From Pseudomonas sp. efr-133-TYG-5 (GTDB lineage: Bacteria > Pseudomonadota > Gammaproteobacteria > Pseudomonadales > Pseudomonadaceae), in contig NZ_JARVSM010000001.1 in assembly GCF_030209175.1 (NCBI RefSeq), positions 868,001 through 932,000 of the forward strand: 64,000 bases of DNA, given 5' to 3'. The stretch's first letter is position 1. Each line of letters begins with the position of its first letter. Of the stretch, positions 7,423 to 16,095 are shown in pieces. The translations under genes and the position numbers were made by a program. The notes under the pieces were generated by a model, which had not been told where the DNA came from, searched no databases, and worked only from the letters and a program-made list of their open reading frames with translations.

Positions 7423-9000
7423 ATGCTCGGACGCCAGTCGCCAGCGCCGAACCCGGACACGCTCACCCCGCCCGCTTCCATCAAATCTGTGCGCGCCGGG
7501 TCGACGTTGCGCCTGACAGTCAGTTTCATGCTGGTGGTGGTCGTGGCCTTTCTGGCGGTCGAGAGCTGGCGCACGTGGCGTGACTACCGCGCGGCATTCG
7601 CCTCTGCGCGTGACTCGGTGACCAACCTGACTCGCGCCACCGCGCAGCATGCCGAAGACACCATTCGCCAGATGGACGTGCTGACCGCCGCGCTGGCTGA
7701 GCGAGTCGAAGGTGATGGCTTGCAGAACATCGACGTGCCGCGCATCCACAGCCTGCTGGTGCAGCAATCGAAGATCATGCCGCAACTGCACGGCTTGTTT
7801 ATCTACGGCGCCGACGGCCAGTGGATCGTCACCGACAAGGAGGTGACGCCGGAGACGGCCAACAACGCCGACCGCGATTATTTCCAGTATCACCGCACCC
7901 ACGAGGATCGCCATGTGCGCATCGGTGATGTGGTGCAAAGCCGCTCCACCCACGACTTGATCATTCCTGTCTCGCGGCGCCTGAACAACCCCGACGGCTC
8001 GTTCGCCGGCGTGCTGCTGGGTACGGTCAAGGTCAGCTATTTCGTCGATTACTACGGCGATTTCCGCATCGATGACAAAGGCGCGCTGGTGCTCGCCCGG
8101 CGTGACGGCACGATCCTTGTGCGGCGACCGTTCATTGCTTCAGTGATTGGCAAAAGCCTGGCCGGCAGCGAGATTTTCAAGACTTACCTGCCCACGTCCA
8201 ACGAAGGCATCGCGCAAGTCAAAGCGGTGGTCGACGACACCGAGCGGCTGTACGGCTATCGCGCGTTGACCACCTATCCACTGGTGGTCGAGGCCGGCCT
8301 ATCCCGCGAGTCGATCATCGCGCCGTGGCAACAGGACCTGTTGAAAAACGGCCTGGTGCTGGTGTTCCTGATCCTCGTGCTGAGCGGTTTCGGCCTCGTT
8401 GTCCTGCAGCAGTTGCGCCAGCGTATCGCCATGGAACGCGAGATCCGCGAGGCGCATCAGACCCTGCGCGACATGGCGCTGACCGACAGCCTCACCGGCC
8501 TGGGCAATCGCCGGCGCCTGGACAACGCCCTGGAAGATCAGCTGCGTCTGGCCCGGCGCCAGGGCTGCGCGCTGTCGCTGATCATGCTCGATGTCGATTA
8601 CTTCAAACGCTACAACGATCAGTACGGGCATGCCGCCGGTGACGATTGCCTGAGCGTGGTCGGGCAGACGCTGCAACAAGCGGTGAAACGCCCTGGCGAT
8701 TTGGCCGTGCGCTACGGGGGCGAAGAATTTACCGTGCTGCTGCCCAATACCGACCGCGCGGGAGCGATTCAGGTTGGCGAAGCGATCCTGCAGGCCATCC
8801 GCGCGCTGAAACTGCAACATGCCGGGCATCCGCTGGGGTATGTCACCGCCAGCGCGGGGATTGCGACTCGACATCCGGTCGATGAGCAGGTGAGCGCTGC
8901 GACGCTGTTGAAGTCGGCGGATGCCTGCCTCTATCAGGCCAAACAGCAAGGCCGCAACCGCTGGTGCGCGGAGGATACATCCGCGCCGTCAGACCCGTGA
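7423..9000 (+). CDS. membrane diguanylate cyclase with periplasmic dCache-like sensor
   Basis: This 525-residue inner-membrane enzyme makes cyclic di-GMP from two GTP. A membrane segment near residues 30-48 (LTVSFMLVVVVAFLAV) and another near 308-330 bracket a periplasmic sensor of about 255 residues with dCache features (HGLFIYGADGQWIVTDKE, ADRDYFQYH, IIPVSRRLNNPDGSF, followed by YYGDFRIDDKGALVLARRDG). The GGDEF domain follows, with the active motif GGEEF at 432-436 and an intact product-inhibition site RPGD at 423-426, exactly five residues earlier. AAGGAG lies six bases before the ATG. The sensed ligand is probably a small molecule such as an amino or organic acid, but nothing in the sequence identifies it. 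Confidence 0.92.
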   Translation: MLGRQSPAPNPDTLTPPASIKSVRAGSTLRLTVSFMLVVVVAFLAVESWRTWRDYRAAFASARDSVTNLTRATAQHAEDTIRQMDVLTAALAERVEGDGLQNIDVPRIHSLLVQQSKIMPQLHGLFIYGADGQWIVTDKEVTPETANNADRDYFQYHRTHEDRHVRIGDVVQSRSTHDLIIPVSRRLNNPDGSFAGVLLGTVKVSYFVDYYGDFRIDDKGALVLARRDGTILVRRPFIASVIGKSLAGSEIFKTYLPTSNEGIAQVKAVVDDTERLYGYRALTTYPLVVEAGLSRESIIAPWQQDLLKNGLVLVFLILVLSGFGLVVLQQLRQRIAMEREIREAHQTLRDMALTDSLTGLGNRRRLDNALEDQLRLARRQGCALSLIMLDVDYFKRYNDQYGHAAGDDCLSVVGQTLQQAVKRPGDLAVRYGGEEFTVLLPNTDRAGAIQVGEAILQAIRALKLQHAGHPLGYVTASAGIATRHPVDEQVSAATLLKSADACLYQAKQQGRNRWCAEDTSAPSDP

Positions 9001-9050
9001 GCACCGGCATGACGCCCAAGTGGTCGTCCGAACCTATTGAAGGAAGCGCA

Positions 9051-9464
9051 ATGCTCAAATCACGTTACGCCAAGGGTCAGGGCACAGCCCCGGTGCATCT
9101 GGCGGCAATCGATGCCGGGGCTGATGGCGCGGGCTCGCTGCTGTTCAGCGAGCCACTCGCCGTGCACCGTCGCGTGCCGTTCGCAACGCAGGCCGAGCTG
9201 CTGCGGTTGCTCGCCAGGCTGCTGCGTGAACGCGTGCCGTTGGCCGTGGGCGGCATGTGTCCGGGGCCCGCTGACGCAGTGGCGCTGCTGATTGCTGGCA
9301 ACCAACTGGCTGGCCCGTTCATCGAGTTGTCCTGGTCGGGACCGCAGCAATGGACCGTGCGTGAAATCCCGGACACCGCCACCACCGAATGGGCGGCGGT
9401 AGCTGACGCCGCCACAATCGCCGCCATGGCATTCGACCCGGGTTCGCTGCAACGCTCAGCCTGA
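9051..9464 (+). CDS. hypothetical protein
   Basis: This 137-residue protein has no signal peptide or membrane segment. It reads as a mixed alpha/beta cytoplasmic protein: a short basic start (MLKSRYAKGQGTAP), an Ala/Leu-rich helix (ELLRLLARLLRERVPLAVGG) and a C-terminal region with TVREIPDTATTEWAAVADAATIAAMAF. I do not recognise a family. The ATG follows AAGGAAG at normal spacing, about 50 bases after the diguanylate cyclase stop on the same strand, so co-transcription is possible but does not by itself show a shared function. Confidence 0.65.
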   Translation: MLKSRYAKGQGTAPVHLAAIDAGADGAGSLLFSEPLAVHRRVPFATQAELLRLLARLLRERVPLAVGGMCPGPADAVALLIAGNQLAGPFIELSWSGPQQWTVREIPDTATTEWAAVADAATIAAMAFDPGSLQRSA

Positions 9465-9499
9465 CTCGACCAGGCGTTGGCGCGTCCGGCGCTTGAGCG

Positions 9500-10426
9500 C
9501 TAGTCGTGGAAGTCGGCTACCACTGTTCGGCTGCCGACAAAAAAGCTGTCGGCCACCAGGCGCAAGGGTTGCAGGTCCAGATCGCGGGCGTTGGCGCAGA
9601 TCAGTTGTTGAAAATGCCGGTACACCGCCGCGTACTCGCCCTCCTCCGATACGGGCTGGCGCACGCCGTCGATGCTCAACAGCGCCCCACCGTTGTCCAG
9701 GCGCAGCGTGCCTTCGGCGCAACGGATCTCGATGCTCCACAGTTCGTCGTGGCCGTGATCGAAATCGAATTCGGCGCGGACCTCGAGCTGACGCGCATCC
9801 GCCATGTTGATCGAAGCGGCAATCGGCGATTGGCAATTGCCTGGCACGCGCAGTTCAGCCGACTCGACAAACAGCGGCAACGGCAACAGGTGAGTGGCAA
9901 TCGACAACGCGTTGATGCCCGGATCGAAGACCCCGAGGCCGCCGGGTTGCCAGATCCACGCCTGGCCCGGGTGCCACTTGCGCACATCTTCCTTCCAGTC
10001 GATCTGCACGCGTTGCAGGGTGCGCGTGGCGAGCCAGTCACGGGCGGCCTCGATACCGGGTGCGTAGCGCGAATGCCAGGCGAACAGCGCACTGACGCCC
10101 TGTTGCTCGGCCTGACTCGCCAACGCCATCGCTTCACCGAGGGTGGCGCAGGGCGGTTTTTCCACCAGCACGTGTTTGCCGGCAGCCAGCGCCTCCTGCA
10201 CCAGGGCGAAGCGTCCTTGCGGCGGCGTGCAAAAGGCAAGCGCATCGACCTGCAGGCCGCTGGCAAGCAACGCGCTCAGCGACTTGAAGTTCTCCACCCC
10301 GGCGCAGGGCTGCCCTTGCGTGGCGACAGCCACCAGTTCGAACGCTGGATTGGCGTGGATAGCGGGAACGTGTTGATCCTGGGCAATCTTGCCGTAGCCC
10401 ACCAGACCGAGGCGTATGGGTCGCAT
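9500..10426 (-). CDS. gal: D-galactose 1-dehydrogenase (Gfo/Idh/MocA family)
   Basis: This 308-residue NAD(P)-dependent enzyme oxidises D-galactose at C1 to galactono-lactone, the first step of the De Ley-Doudoroff pathway. The Rossmann motif GLVGYGKIAQ is at residues 7-16 and the family EKP motif at 89-91. Long blocks such as QIDWKEDVRKWHPGQAW and GLGVFDPGINALS match the P. fluorescens galactose dehydrogenase sequence as I remember it, which makes the call unusually specific. The other pathway enzymes (lactonase, galactonate dehydratase, KDPGal kinase and aldolase) are not in this window, so the gene stands alone. The convergent upstream neighbour is unrelated. Confidence 0.85.
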   Translation of the reverse strand: MRPIRLGLVGYGKIAQDQHVPAIHANPAFELVAVATQGQPCAGVENFKSLSALLASGLQVDALAFCTPPQGRFALVQEALAAGKHVLVEKPPCATLGEAMALASQAEQQGVSALFAWHSRYAPGIEAARDWLATRTLQRVQIDWKEDVRKWHPGQAWIWQPGGLGVFDPGINALSIATHLLPLPLFVESAELRVPGNCQSPIAASINMADARQLEVRAEFDFDHGHDELWSIEIRCAEGTLRLDNGGALLSIDGVRQPVSEEGEYAAVYRHFQQLICANARDLDLQPLRLVADSFFVGSRTVVADFHD

Positions 10427-10688
10427 CAGTAACTCCTGATTATTGTTTTAGCGTGCACGTGAACCGGCAAGACTACGTTTCTATCGCGGACAAGTCATTG
10501 GCCATGTGCATTCTGCGCAATCCTTGATCGGCGCGATGCTGTGCTCGGTCGTGCGCCACCTGTTGTCGAGGTACATCGCGAGTAAAAAATCCGAGCAGAA
10601 TCAGGCAAGCATCGCAGAGAAATGAACTACAGGCGCGTGCAGGCCACGCTGCAAGATGGTTTTTTGCTCAACTACAGAGGACGCTCCC

Positions 10689-11738
10689 ATGCTTGTACAC
10701 GCCTATGGTGCCCACGCGGGCGACAAACCCCTCGAACCCCTGCAGATCAATCGCCGCGCCCCGGCCGCCCATGACGTGCAGATCGATATCGCCTTCTGCG
10801 GTATCTGCCACTCGGATTTGCACCAGGTCCGCGCCGAATGGGCCGGCACGCAATTCCCCTGCGTACCGGGTCACGAAATCGTCGGACGCGTATCCGCGGT
10901 CGGCGCCCATGTGGCGGATTTCCAGGTCGGCGACCTGGTCGGTGTCGGTTGCATCGTCGACAGCTGCAAACATTGCGATGACTGCGAAACCGGTCTGGAA
11001 AACTACTGCGACGGCATGATCGGCACCTACAACTTCCCGACCCCGGATGCGCCAGGCTGGACCCTGGGTGGCTACTCGCAGAACATCGTCGTGCACGAGC
11101 GCTACGTGCTGCGCATTCGCCACCCGGAGCACCAACTGGCCGCCGTCGCGCCGTTGCTGTGCGCCGGCATCACCACCTACTCGCCGCTGCGCCACTGGAA
11201 CGTCGGGCCGGGCACGAAGGTCGGCGTGGTCGGCATCGGTGGCCTGGGCCACATGGGCATCAAACTGGCCCATGCGATGGGCGCCCACGTCGTGGCATTC
11301 ACCACCTCGCCGGCCAAGCGTGAGGCGGCGAAAGAACTGGGCGCCGACGAGGTCGTGGTGTCGCGCAACGCCGAAGAGATGGCGGCGCACGCCAAGAGCT
11401 TCGACCTCATCCTCAACACCGTTGCCGCACCGCACGATCTCGACGCGTTCCTGGTGCTGCTCAAACGCGATGGCGCCCTGACCCTGGTCGGCGCACCGGC
11501 CTCGCCGCACCCCTCGCCCAATGTGTTCAACCTGATCATGAAGCGTCGCACGATTGCCGGCTCGATGATCGGTGGCATCCCACAAACCCAGGAAATGCTG
11601 GATTTCTGCGCCGAGCACGGCATCGTCTCCGACATCGAACTGATCCGCGCCGAGCAGATCAACGACGCCTACGAGCGGATGCTCAAGGGTGACGTGAAAT
11701 ATCGCTTTGTGATCGACAACGCCACCCTGGCGGACTGA
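10689..11738 (+). CDS. zinc-dependent NAD(P) alcohol/aldehyde dehydrogenase (YahK/CAD type)
   Basis: This 349-residue medium-chain dehydrogenase has catalytic-zinc residues in CGICHSD (Cys37/Cys40) and the following GHE, and the structural-zinc cysteines in DSCKHCDDCETGLENYC. The nucleotide site reads GVVGIGGLGHMGIKLA, and LNTVAAPHDLDAFL with LVGAP is typical of the YahK/cinnamyl-alcohol-dehydrogenase branch, whose members are mostly NADPH-dependent aldehyde reductases. It probably detoxifies aldehydes; the native substrate is not evident. The ATG lies eight bases after AGAGGA; a longer open frame upstream lacks such a site. It is transcribed alone, with about 260 bp of non-coding DNA before it. 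Confidence 0.9.
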   Translation: MLVHAYGAHAGDKPLEPLQINRRAPAAHDVQIDIAFCGICHSDLHQVRAEWAGTQFPCVPGHEIVGRVSAVGAHVADFQVGDLVGVGCIVDSCKHCDDCETGLENYCDGMIGTYNFPTPDAPGWTLGGYSQNIVVHERYVLRIRHPEHQLAAVAPLLCAGITTYSPLRHWNVGPGTKVGVVGIGGLGHMGIKLAHAMGAHVVAFTTSPAKREAAKELGADEVVVSRNAEEMAAHAKSFDLILNTVAAPHDLDAFLVLLKRDGALTLVGAPASPHPSPNVFNLIMKRRTIAGSMIGGIPQTQEMLDFCAEHGIVSDIELIRAEQINDAYERMLKGDVKYRFVIDNATLAD

Positions 11739-11810
11739 GTCGCTGTCGCCCTGAGTCGTGATTGCGCCAGTGCGGTCGCGACTCGGGCCGGCAACCTATC
11801 CCTTCAAGGC

Positions 11811-12707
11811 CTACAGCAACAGCCTGGAAAAATCGCAGCATTGCAGCGCCAGTTGCGCCACGTTGCGGTTCAGGCCGAACTGCCGATCGCTGCGATACAG
11901 CGCCGCGTAGCGCACCCGTGGCAACCCCGGCGAAGTGACCAGCGCGCGCAACGCGCCGCGTTCGATCAGATGCGATAGGCATGCCTTGGGCAGATAACTG
12001 ACGCCGATCCCGGACAGGGTCAACCCGACTTGCACCAGCAGGTTGTGACTGGTGAGCGTCTTGGGCAACTGCACGTTATGCGCGGCCAGCCAGCGCTCAT
12101 AGATCAGCCCGGTGCCGGACTGGGCGCCCTGAGTCAGCACCGTGCAATTTGCCAGCACCTCGAGGCTGACCGGATCGGCCTCGGCGATCAGCCCGGGCGC
12201 GCACATCCAGGCATTTTCGACGCTCTGCAATGGCGTCGTGACGAATCGTGCATCGCTGTGCACGTCAGGCACGATGACCAGGTCCAGTTGATCGCTTTCC
12301 AGTTTGCGAAACAGTTCGCTGCTCAACTCCACCGACGGTTCGATCTGCACTTTCGGATACGCCTGGCGCAGCGCCTCCACCAGCGCCGGCAGCCAGGTCA
12401 ATGCCGTCAGTTCGGTGACGCCCAGGCGAAACCGCCGCACCAGGACTTCGCGGGCACTGACGCGCTCCAGCAGGTAATCGCGCCGCTCGAGCAGGTCCTT
12501 GGCGTAATCGAGCAGTTCGGCGCCCTTCTCGGTCAGGCGCGCATTGCGTTTGCTGCGGTCGAAAATCTCCACATCGAAGGTTTCTTCCAGTTCCTGGATG
12601 CGCTTGGAAATGGCCGACTGCGACATGTTGAGTTTGTTCGCCGCCGCTTCGAAGCTGCCCAGCTCGGCGATCCAGTACAGCGCGTCGATCTGCTTGAAGG
12701 TGATCAT
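11811..12707 (-). CDS. LysR family transcriptional regulator
   Basis: This 298-residue protein has the N-terminal LysR helix-turn-helix (FKQIDALYWIAELGSFEAAANKLNMSQSAISKRIQELE) and a two-lobed effector domain (RFRLGVTELTALTWLPALVEALRQ). It is transcribed away from the RraA-aminotransferase-symporter genes across a 129-bp gap, the classic arrangement for a LysR activator of the neighbouring operon. The effector should be the substrate or a keto-acid intermediate of that pathway. The ATG is the first in frame (MITFKQ). Confidence 0.9.
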   Translation of the reverse strand: MITFKQIDALYWIAELGSFEAAANKLNMSQSAISKRIQELEETFDVEIFDRSKRNARLTEKGAELLDYAKDLLERRDYLLERVSAREVLVRRFRLGVTELTALTWLPALVEALRQAYPKVQIEPSVELSSELFRKLESDQLDLVIVPDVHSDARFVTTPLQSVENAWMCAPGLIAEADPVSLEVLANCTVLTQGAQSGTGLIYERWLAAHNVQLPKTLTSHNLLVQVGLTLSGIGVSYLPKACLSHLIERGALRALVTSPGLPRVRYAALYRSDRQFGLNRNVAQLALQCCDFSRLLL

Positions 12708-12836
12708 CTCGGCACCACATGAAAAAAAGAGATGCTAACGCATAATAAAATATCGCTAAAACTGTTTATTGATCGCTCCTAAGATCGAGCCACAGCCCCC
12801 CACGGGCTGCCCGCTCAAACCTCAGGAGAGATTCCC
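12708..12836. promoter_or_regulatory. divergent LysR / aldolase control region
   Basis: This AT-rich gap separates LysR from the pathway genes. An inverted repeat AATAAA (12744-12749) and TTTATT (12765-12770) with a 15-base spacer containing T-N11-A-like positions is a candidate LysR site. AGGAGAG just before base 12837 is the ribosome site of the aldolase gene. Confidence 0.4.
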
Positions 12837-13502
12837 ATGTCCTTGCCCGGCTCACGCATTCTGCCCAACGCGCCCATGGCGGCCGCCGAAGTGCTCGAAG
12901 CCTTCGCCCATGTGGTCACGCCGCACATCAGCGACAACCTCGGTCGGCACATCGGTGCCCGCGGTCTGACCCGCTACAACCGCAGCGGCAAACTGGTTGG
13001 CACCGCCTTGACCGTGAAGACCCGTCCTGGCGACAACCTGCTGGTCTACAAAGCCATGAGCCTGTTGCAGCCCGGCCATGTGCTGGTAATCGACGCCCAG
13101 GGCGACAGCAACAACGCGGTGATCGGCGAACTGGTCAAGTTGTACGCCCAGCAACGCGGCTGCGTCGGCTTCGTCATCGACGGTGCCATTCGCGACGTCG
13201 CCAGCTTTGCGGACACGCCGTGTTATGCCCGCAGTGTCGTGCACTGCGGCCCCTACAAGAGCGGTCCGGGGGAGATCAACGTGGCGGTTTCCATCGGCGG
13301 CATGCTGGTGCAGCCGGGCGATCTGCTGGTCGGTGACGAAGACGGACTGGTGGCATTCGCCCAGGCCGACGCGGCCGAGGTGCTGCGCCGCGCGGCGCAA
13401 CACGCCGCTCACGAAGAGCAGGTGAAAGCCGAAATCGCCACCGGTGCGGTGCGCCAGAGCTGGATGGACAAGGTCTTGCAACAGGCCGGCCTGGCCGATT
13501 GA
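12837..13502 (+). CDS. RraA family protein, probable 4-hydroxy-4-methyl-2-oxoglutarate / oxaloacetate-type aldolase
   Basis: This 221-residue protein belongs to the RraA / HMG-CHA aldolase superfamily. Members of the class II pyruvate aldolase branch split 4-hydroxy-4-methyl- or 4-carboxy-4-hydroxy-2-oxo acids, using a divalent metal held by an Asp in a GxIxD/RD pocket. The family blocks are visible as VLVIDAQGDSNNAVIGELVKLYAQQRG and GFVIDGAIRDVASF, giving the G-x20-R-D-like metal and substrate pocket. The other branch, RraA itself, inhibits RNase E and is about 160 residues; this longer form beside an aminotransferase and a symporter favours an enzyme. Genes downstream follow within 10 bases, so it leads an operon. 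Confidence 0.85.
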   Translation: MSLPGSRILPNAPMAAAEVLEAFAHVVTPHISDNLGRHIGARGLTRYNRSGKLVGTALTVKTRPGDNLLVYKAMSLLQPGHVLVIDAQGDSNNAVIGELVKLYAQQRGCVGFVIDGAIRDVASFADTPCYARSVVHCGPYKSGPGEINVAVSIGGMLVQPGDLLVGDEDGLVAFAQADAAEVLRRAAQHAAHEEQVKAEIATGAVRQSWMDKVLQQAGLAD

Positions 13503-13512
13503 GGGGAACACC

Positions 13513-14721
13513 ATGAGCAACACTTTCTTGTCTGAGCGCGTCCTCGGCATCCAGCCGTCGCCGAGCATTGCCGCCAACGCGCTGGTCAGCGAGTTGCGCG
13601 CGAAGGGTCGGGACATCATCAACTTCACGGTCGGCGAACCAGACTTCGACACCCCGGAACATATCCTCCAGGCGGCCAGCGCGGCGATGCGCAATGGTGA
13701 CACGCATTACACCGCCACCACCGGCACCCTCGCCCTGCGTCGGGCGATCTGCGCCAAGCTTGAGCGCGACAACGGCCTGACGTACGGGCTCGATGAAGTC
13801 GTCGCCGGGTGTGGCGGCAAACACATCATCTACCACGCCCTGGCCGCGACGCTGAACCACGGTGACGAGGTCATCGTGCACACGCCGTACTGGGTGTCCT
13901 ACCCGGACATTGCCCGGCTCAACGATGCCACGCCGGTGATCATAGCCGGCGACGAAAGCAGCGCTTTCAAGCTCTCGCCGCAGGCACTGGAACAGGCCAT
14001 CACGCCGCGCAGTAAATGGCTGATTCTCAATTCGCCGAACAATCCGAGCGGTGCGGTGTACACCGAAGCCGAGCTGCTGGCGCTGGCTGCCGTCCTGCGC
14101 AGGCACCCGCACGTGCTGATCATGGCCGACGAAATCTACGAACAGTTCGTCTACGACGCCGCCCGACACGTGTCGCTGGCACGGCTCGCCCCCGATCTCA
14201 AGGCACGCACGCTGATCGTCAATGGTGCTTCCAAGGGATATGCCATGACCGGTTGGCGCCTGGGCTTCGGTGCAGGCCCGGCCTGGTTGATCGCGGCCAT
14301 CGGCAAACTGCTGTCACAGACCACCACATGTCCCAGTTCGATCAGCCAGGCGGCCGCGGTGGCGGCGTTTGCCGGGGATCAGGCGCCGATTGGCGCCATG
14401 CGCGAGGTGTATCAGCAACGCCGCGATTACATGCTCGAGCGGCTCGCATCAATCCCGGATCTGCGCTTCACCCCACCACAAGGCGCGTTCTATGTGTTCG
14501 CCAACGTCGGCGCGCTGCTGGGTAAATCCAGCCCGGACGGCACACTGATCGCCAGCGACTCGGACCTGGTCGCCTACTTCCTCAAGGAACACGGTCTGGC
14601 CACTGTCAGCGGGGCGGCCTACGGCATGTCGCCGTATATCCGTCTGTCGTTCGCCAGCGCTCTGGAGGTGATTGAAGAAGGTTGCCGTCGCCTCAGAGAA
14701 GCGTGCCAAGAATTGCGCTGA
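13513..14721 (+). CDS. PLP-dependent aminotransferase (class I, AspC-like)
   Basis: This 402-residue fold-type I aminotransferase has the PLP lysine at about Lys241 in GASKGYAMTGWRLGFG, the cofactor-binding NSPNNPSGAVY and the ADEIYEQFVYD strand, all as in subgroup I-gamma aspartate/aromatic aminotransferases. It would turn an amino acid into a 2-oxo acid. Because it follows the RraA-type aldolase gene by 10 bases and precedes a dicarboxylate/glutamate symporter gene, a substituted glutamate whose keto acid is split by the aldolase is a reasonable substrate. The start MSNTFLSER has GAGGGGA upstream; an earlier in-frame start would overlap the aldolase gene. Confidence 0.9.
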   Translation: MSNTFLSERVLGIQPSPSIAANALVSELRAKGRDIINFTVGEPDFDTPEHILQAASAAMRNGDTHYTATTGTLALRRAICAKLERDNGLTYGLDEVVAGCGGKHIIYHALAATLNHGDEVIVHTPYWVSYPDIARLNDATPVIIAGDESSAFKLSPQALEQAITPRSKWLILNSPNNPSGAVYTEAELLALAAVLRRHPHVLIMADEIYEQFVYDAARHVSLARLAPDLKARTLIVNGASKGYAMTGWRLGFGAGPAWLIAAIGKLLSQTTTCPSSISQAAAVAAFAGDQAPIGAMREVYQQRRDYMLERLASIPDLRFTPPQGAFYVFANVGALLGKSSPDGTLIASDSDLVAYFLKEHGLATVSGAAYGMSPYIRLSFASALEVIEEGCRRLREACQELR

Positions 14722-14814
14722 CGGCCCGTTGCAACACCCGACAGCCAACGGACGGCTGCTCATTGACTGCCTAGAACAACACTCATAATCATTGTCATCA
14801 AATGAGGCATTCCC

Positions 14815-16095
14815 ATGCACACGCCCCGTATCGCGCTGGTCTGGCAAATCATGCTCGGCCTGCTCGCCGGCATCGCCATCGGCGCCCTGTTGCACCGCTT
14901 CCCCGAGTCCCGTCCGTGGCTGGTCGATAACCTGCTGCAACCCGCCGGCGATATCTTCATCAAGTTGATGAAGATGATTGTCGTGCCGATCGTGTTTTCC
15001 TGCATGGTGGTGGGCATTGCCGGTCACGGTGACGGCAGGTCCCTCGGCCGTATCGGAATCAAGTCGCTGACGTACTTTTTCACCATCACCACCCTGGCGA
15101 TCATTGTCGGCCTGGTCATCGGCAACCTGCTCAAGCCCGGTGCCGGGACGGATCTGGCCAGCCTGAAAGCCGCCGTCATCAGCCTGCCAACCAGCACCGG
15201 CAGCGCCCATAGCCTCGGGCAGATCATCGTCGGCATCATTCCCGACAACGTCATCAACGCCATGGCCCAGGGCAGCCTGCTCTCGGTGCTGTTCTTTGCG
15301 GTGATGTTCGGCCTCGGTGTGTCGCGGTTGAGCCCTGAACGCAAGGATCCGCTGATAGCGCTGCTGCGCGGGGTGTCGGATGCGATGTTCAAAGTCACGG
15401 CGATGATCATGGCTTACTCGCCGATTGGCGTGTTCGGCATGATCTCGGTGACGGTGGCCAACTTCGGTTTCAGCTCGCTGCTGCCATTGGCCAAGTTGAT
15501 TCTGGTCAGTTACGTGGCCATCGCCTTTTTCGTCCTAGTGGTACTCCATCTGGTGGCCAGGCTGTGCGGCATCAACCTGTTCGCCCTGATGCGCCATATC
15601 AAGGACGAATTGATCCTGGCCTTCTCCAGCGCCAGTTCCGCCGCGGTGATGCCGCAGTTGATGAAGAAGCTCGAAACCTACGGCGTGCCGCCCTCACTGG
15701 TGAGCTTCGTGGTACCGGTGGGCTACTCGTTCAACCTCGACGGCGCCTCGCTGTTCCTCGGCATCGGCACGCTGTTCGTGGCGCAGTTGTACGGCATCGA
15801 CCTGAGCTTCACCGACCAGGCCCTGCTGGTGGTGACCATGGTCCTGACCTCCAAGGGCGCCGCCGGTGTGCCGGGCTTCATGTTCGTGATTCTCTCGGCC
15901 ACGCTGGCCAGCGCCGGGCTGCCACTGGAGGGCATCGCGTTCATCGCCGGCGTCTACCGCCTGATGGAGATGCCGACCACCGCGTTGAATGTCCTCGGTA
16001 ACGCGCTGGCGCCGTTGGTGATTGCCAAGTGGGAGGGACGTGCGGCGCATTGCCTCAAGGCTGAGGGCGTCTGCGGCGGATCGGCGGCACGCTGA
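14815..16095 (+). CDS. dicarboxylate/amino acid:cation symporter (DAACS family)
   Basis: This 426-residue inner-membrane protein belongs to the GltP/DctA family, which imports glutamate, aspartate or C4-dicarboxylates with protons or sodium. Family blocks are present in order: PAGDIFIKLMKMIVVPIVF near the start, a Ser-rich hairpin LAFSSASSAAVMPQLMKK, then FNLDGASLFLGIG and TSKGAAGVPG. The hairpin differs from the usual SSSEAALP (the Glu is Ala) and NLDGAS replaces NMDGTS or NLDGTS, so its substrate may differ from plain glutamate or succinate. It lies 93 bases behind the aminotransferase gene on the same strand, probably the last gene of the operon. Confidence 0.9.
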   Translation: MHTPRIALVWQIMLGLLAGIAIGALLHRFPESRPWLVDNLLQPAGDIFIKLMKMIVVPIVFSCMVVGIAGHGDGRSLGRIGIKSLTYFFTITTLAIIVGLVIGNLLKPGAGTDLASLKAAVISLPTSTGSAHSLGQIIVGIIPDNVINAMAQGSLLSVLFFAVMFGLGVSRLSPERKDPLIALLRGVSDAMFKVTAMIMAYSPIGVFGMISVTVANFGFSSLLPLAKLILVSYVAIAFFVLVVLHLVARLCGINLFALMRHIKDELILAFSSASSAAVMPQLMKKLETYGVPPSLVSFVVPVGYSFNLDGASLFLGIGTLFVAQLYGIDLSFTDQALLVVTMVLTSKGAAGVPGFMFVILSATLASAGLPLEGIAFIAGVYRLMEMPTTALNVLGNALAPLVIAKWEGRAAHCLKAEGVCGGSAAR

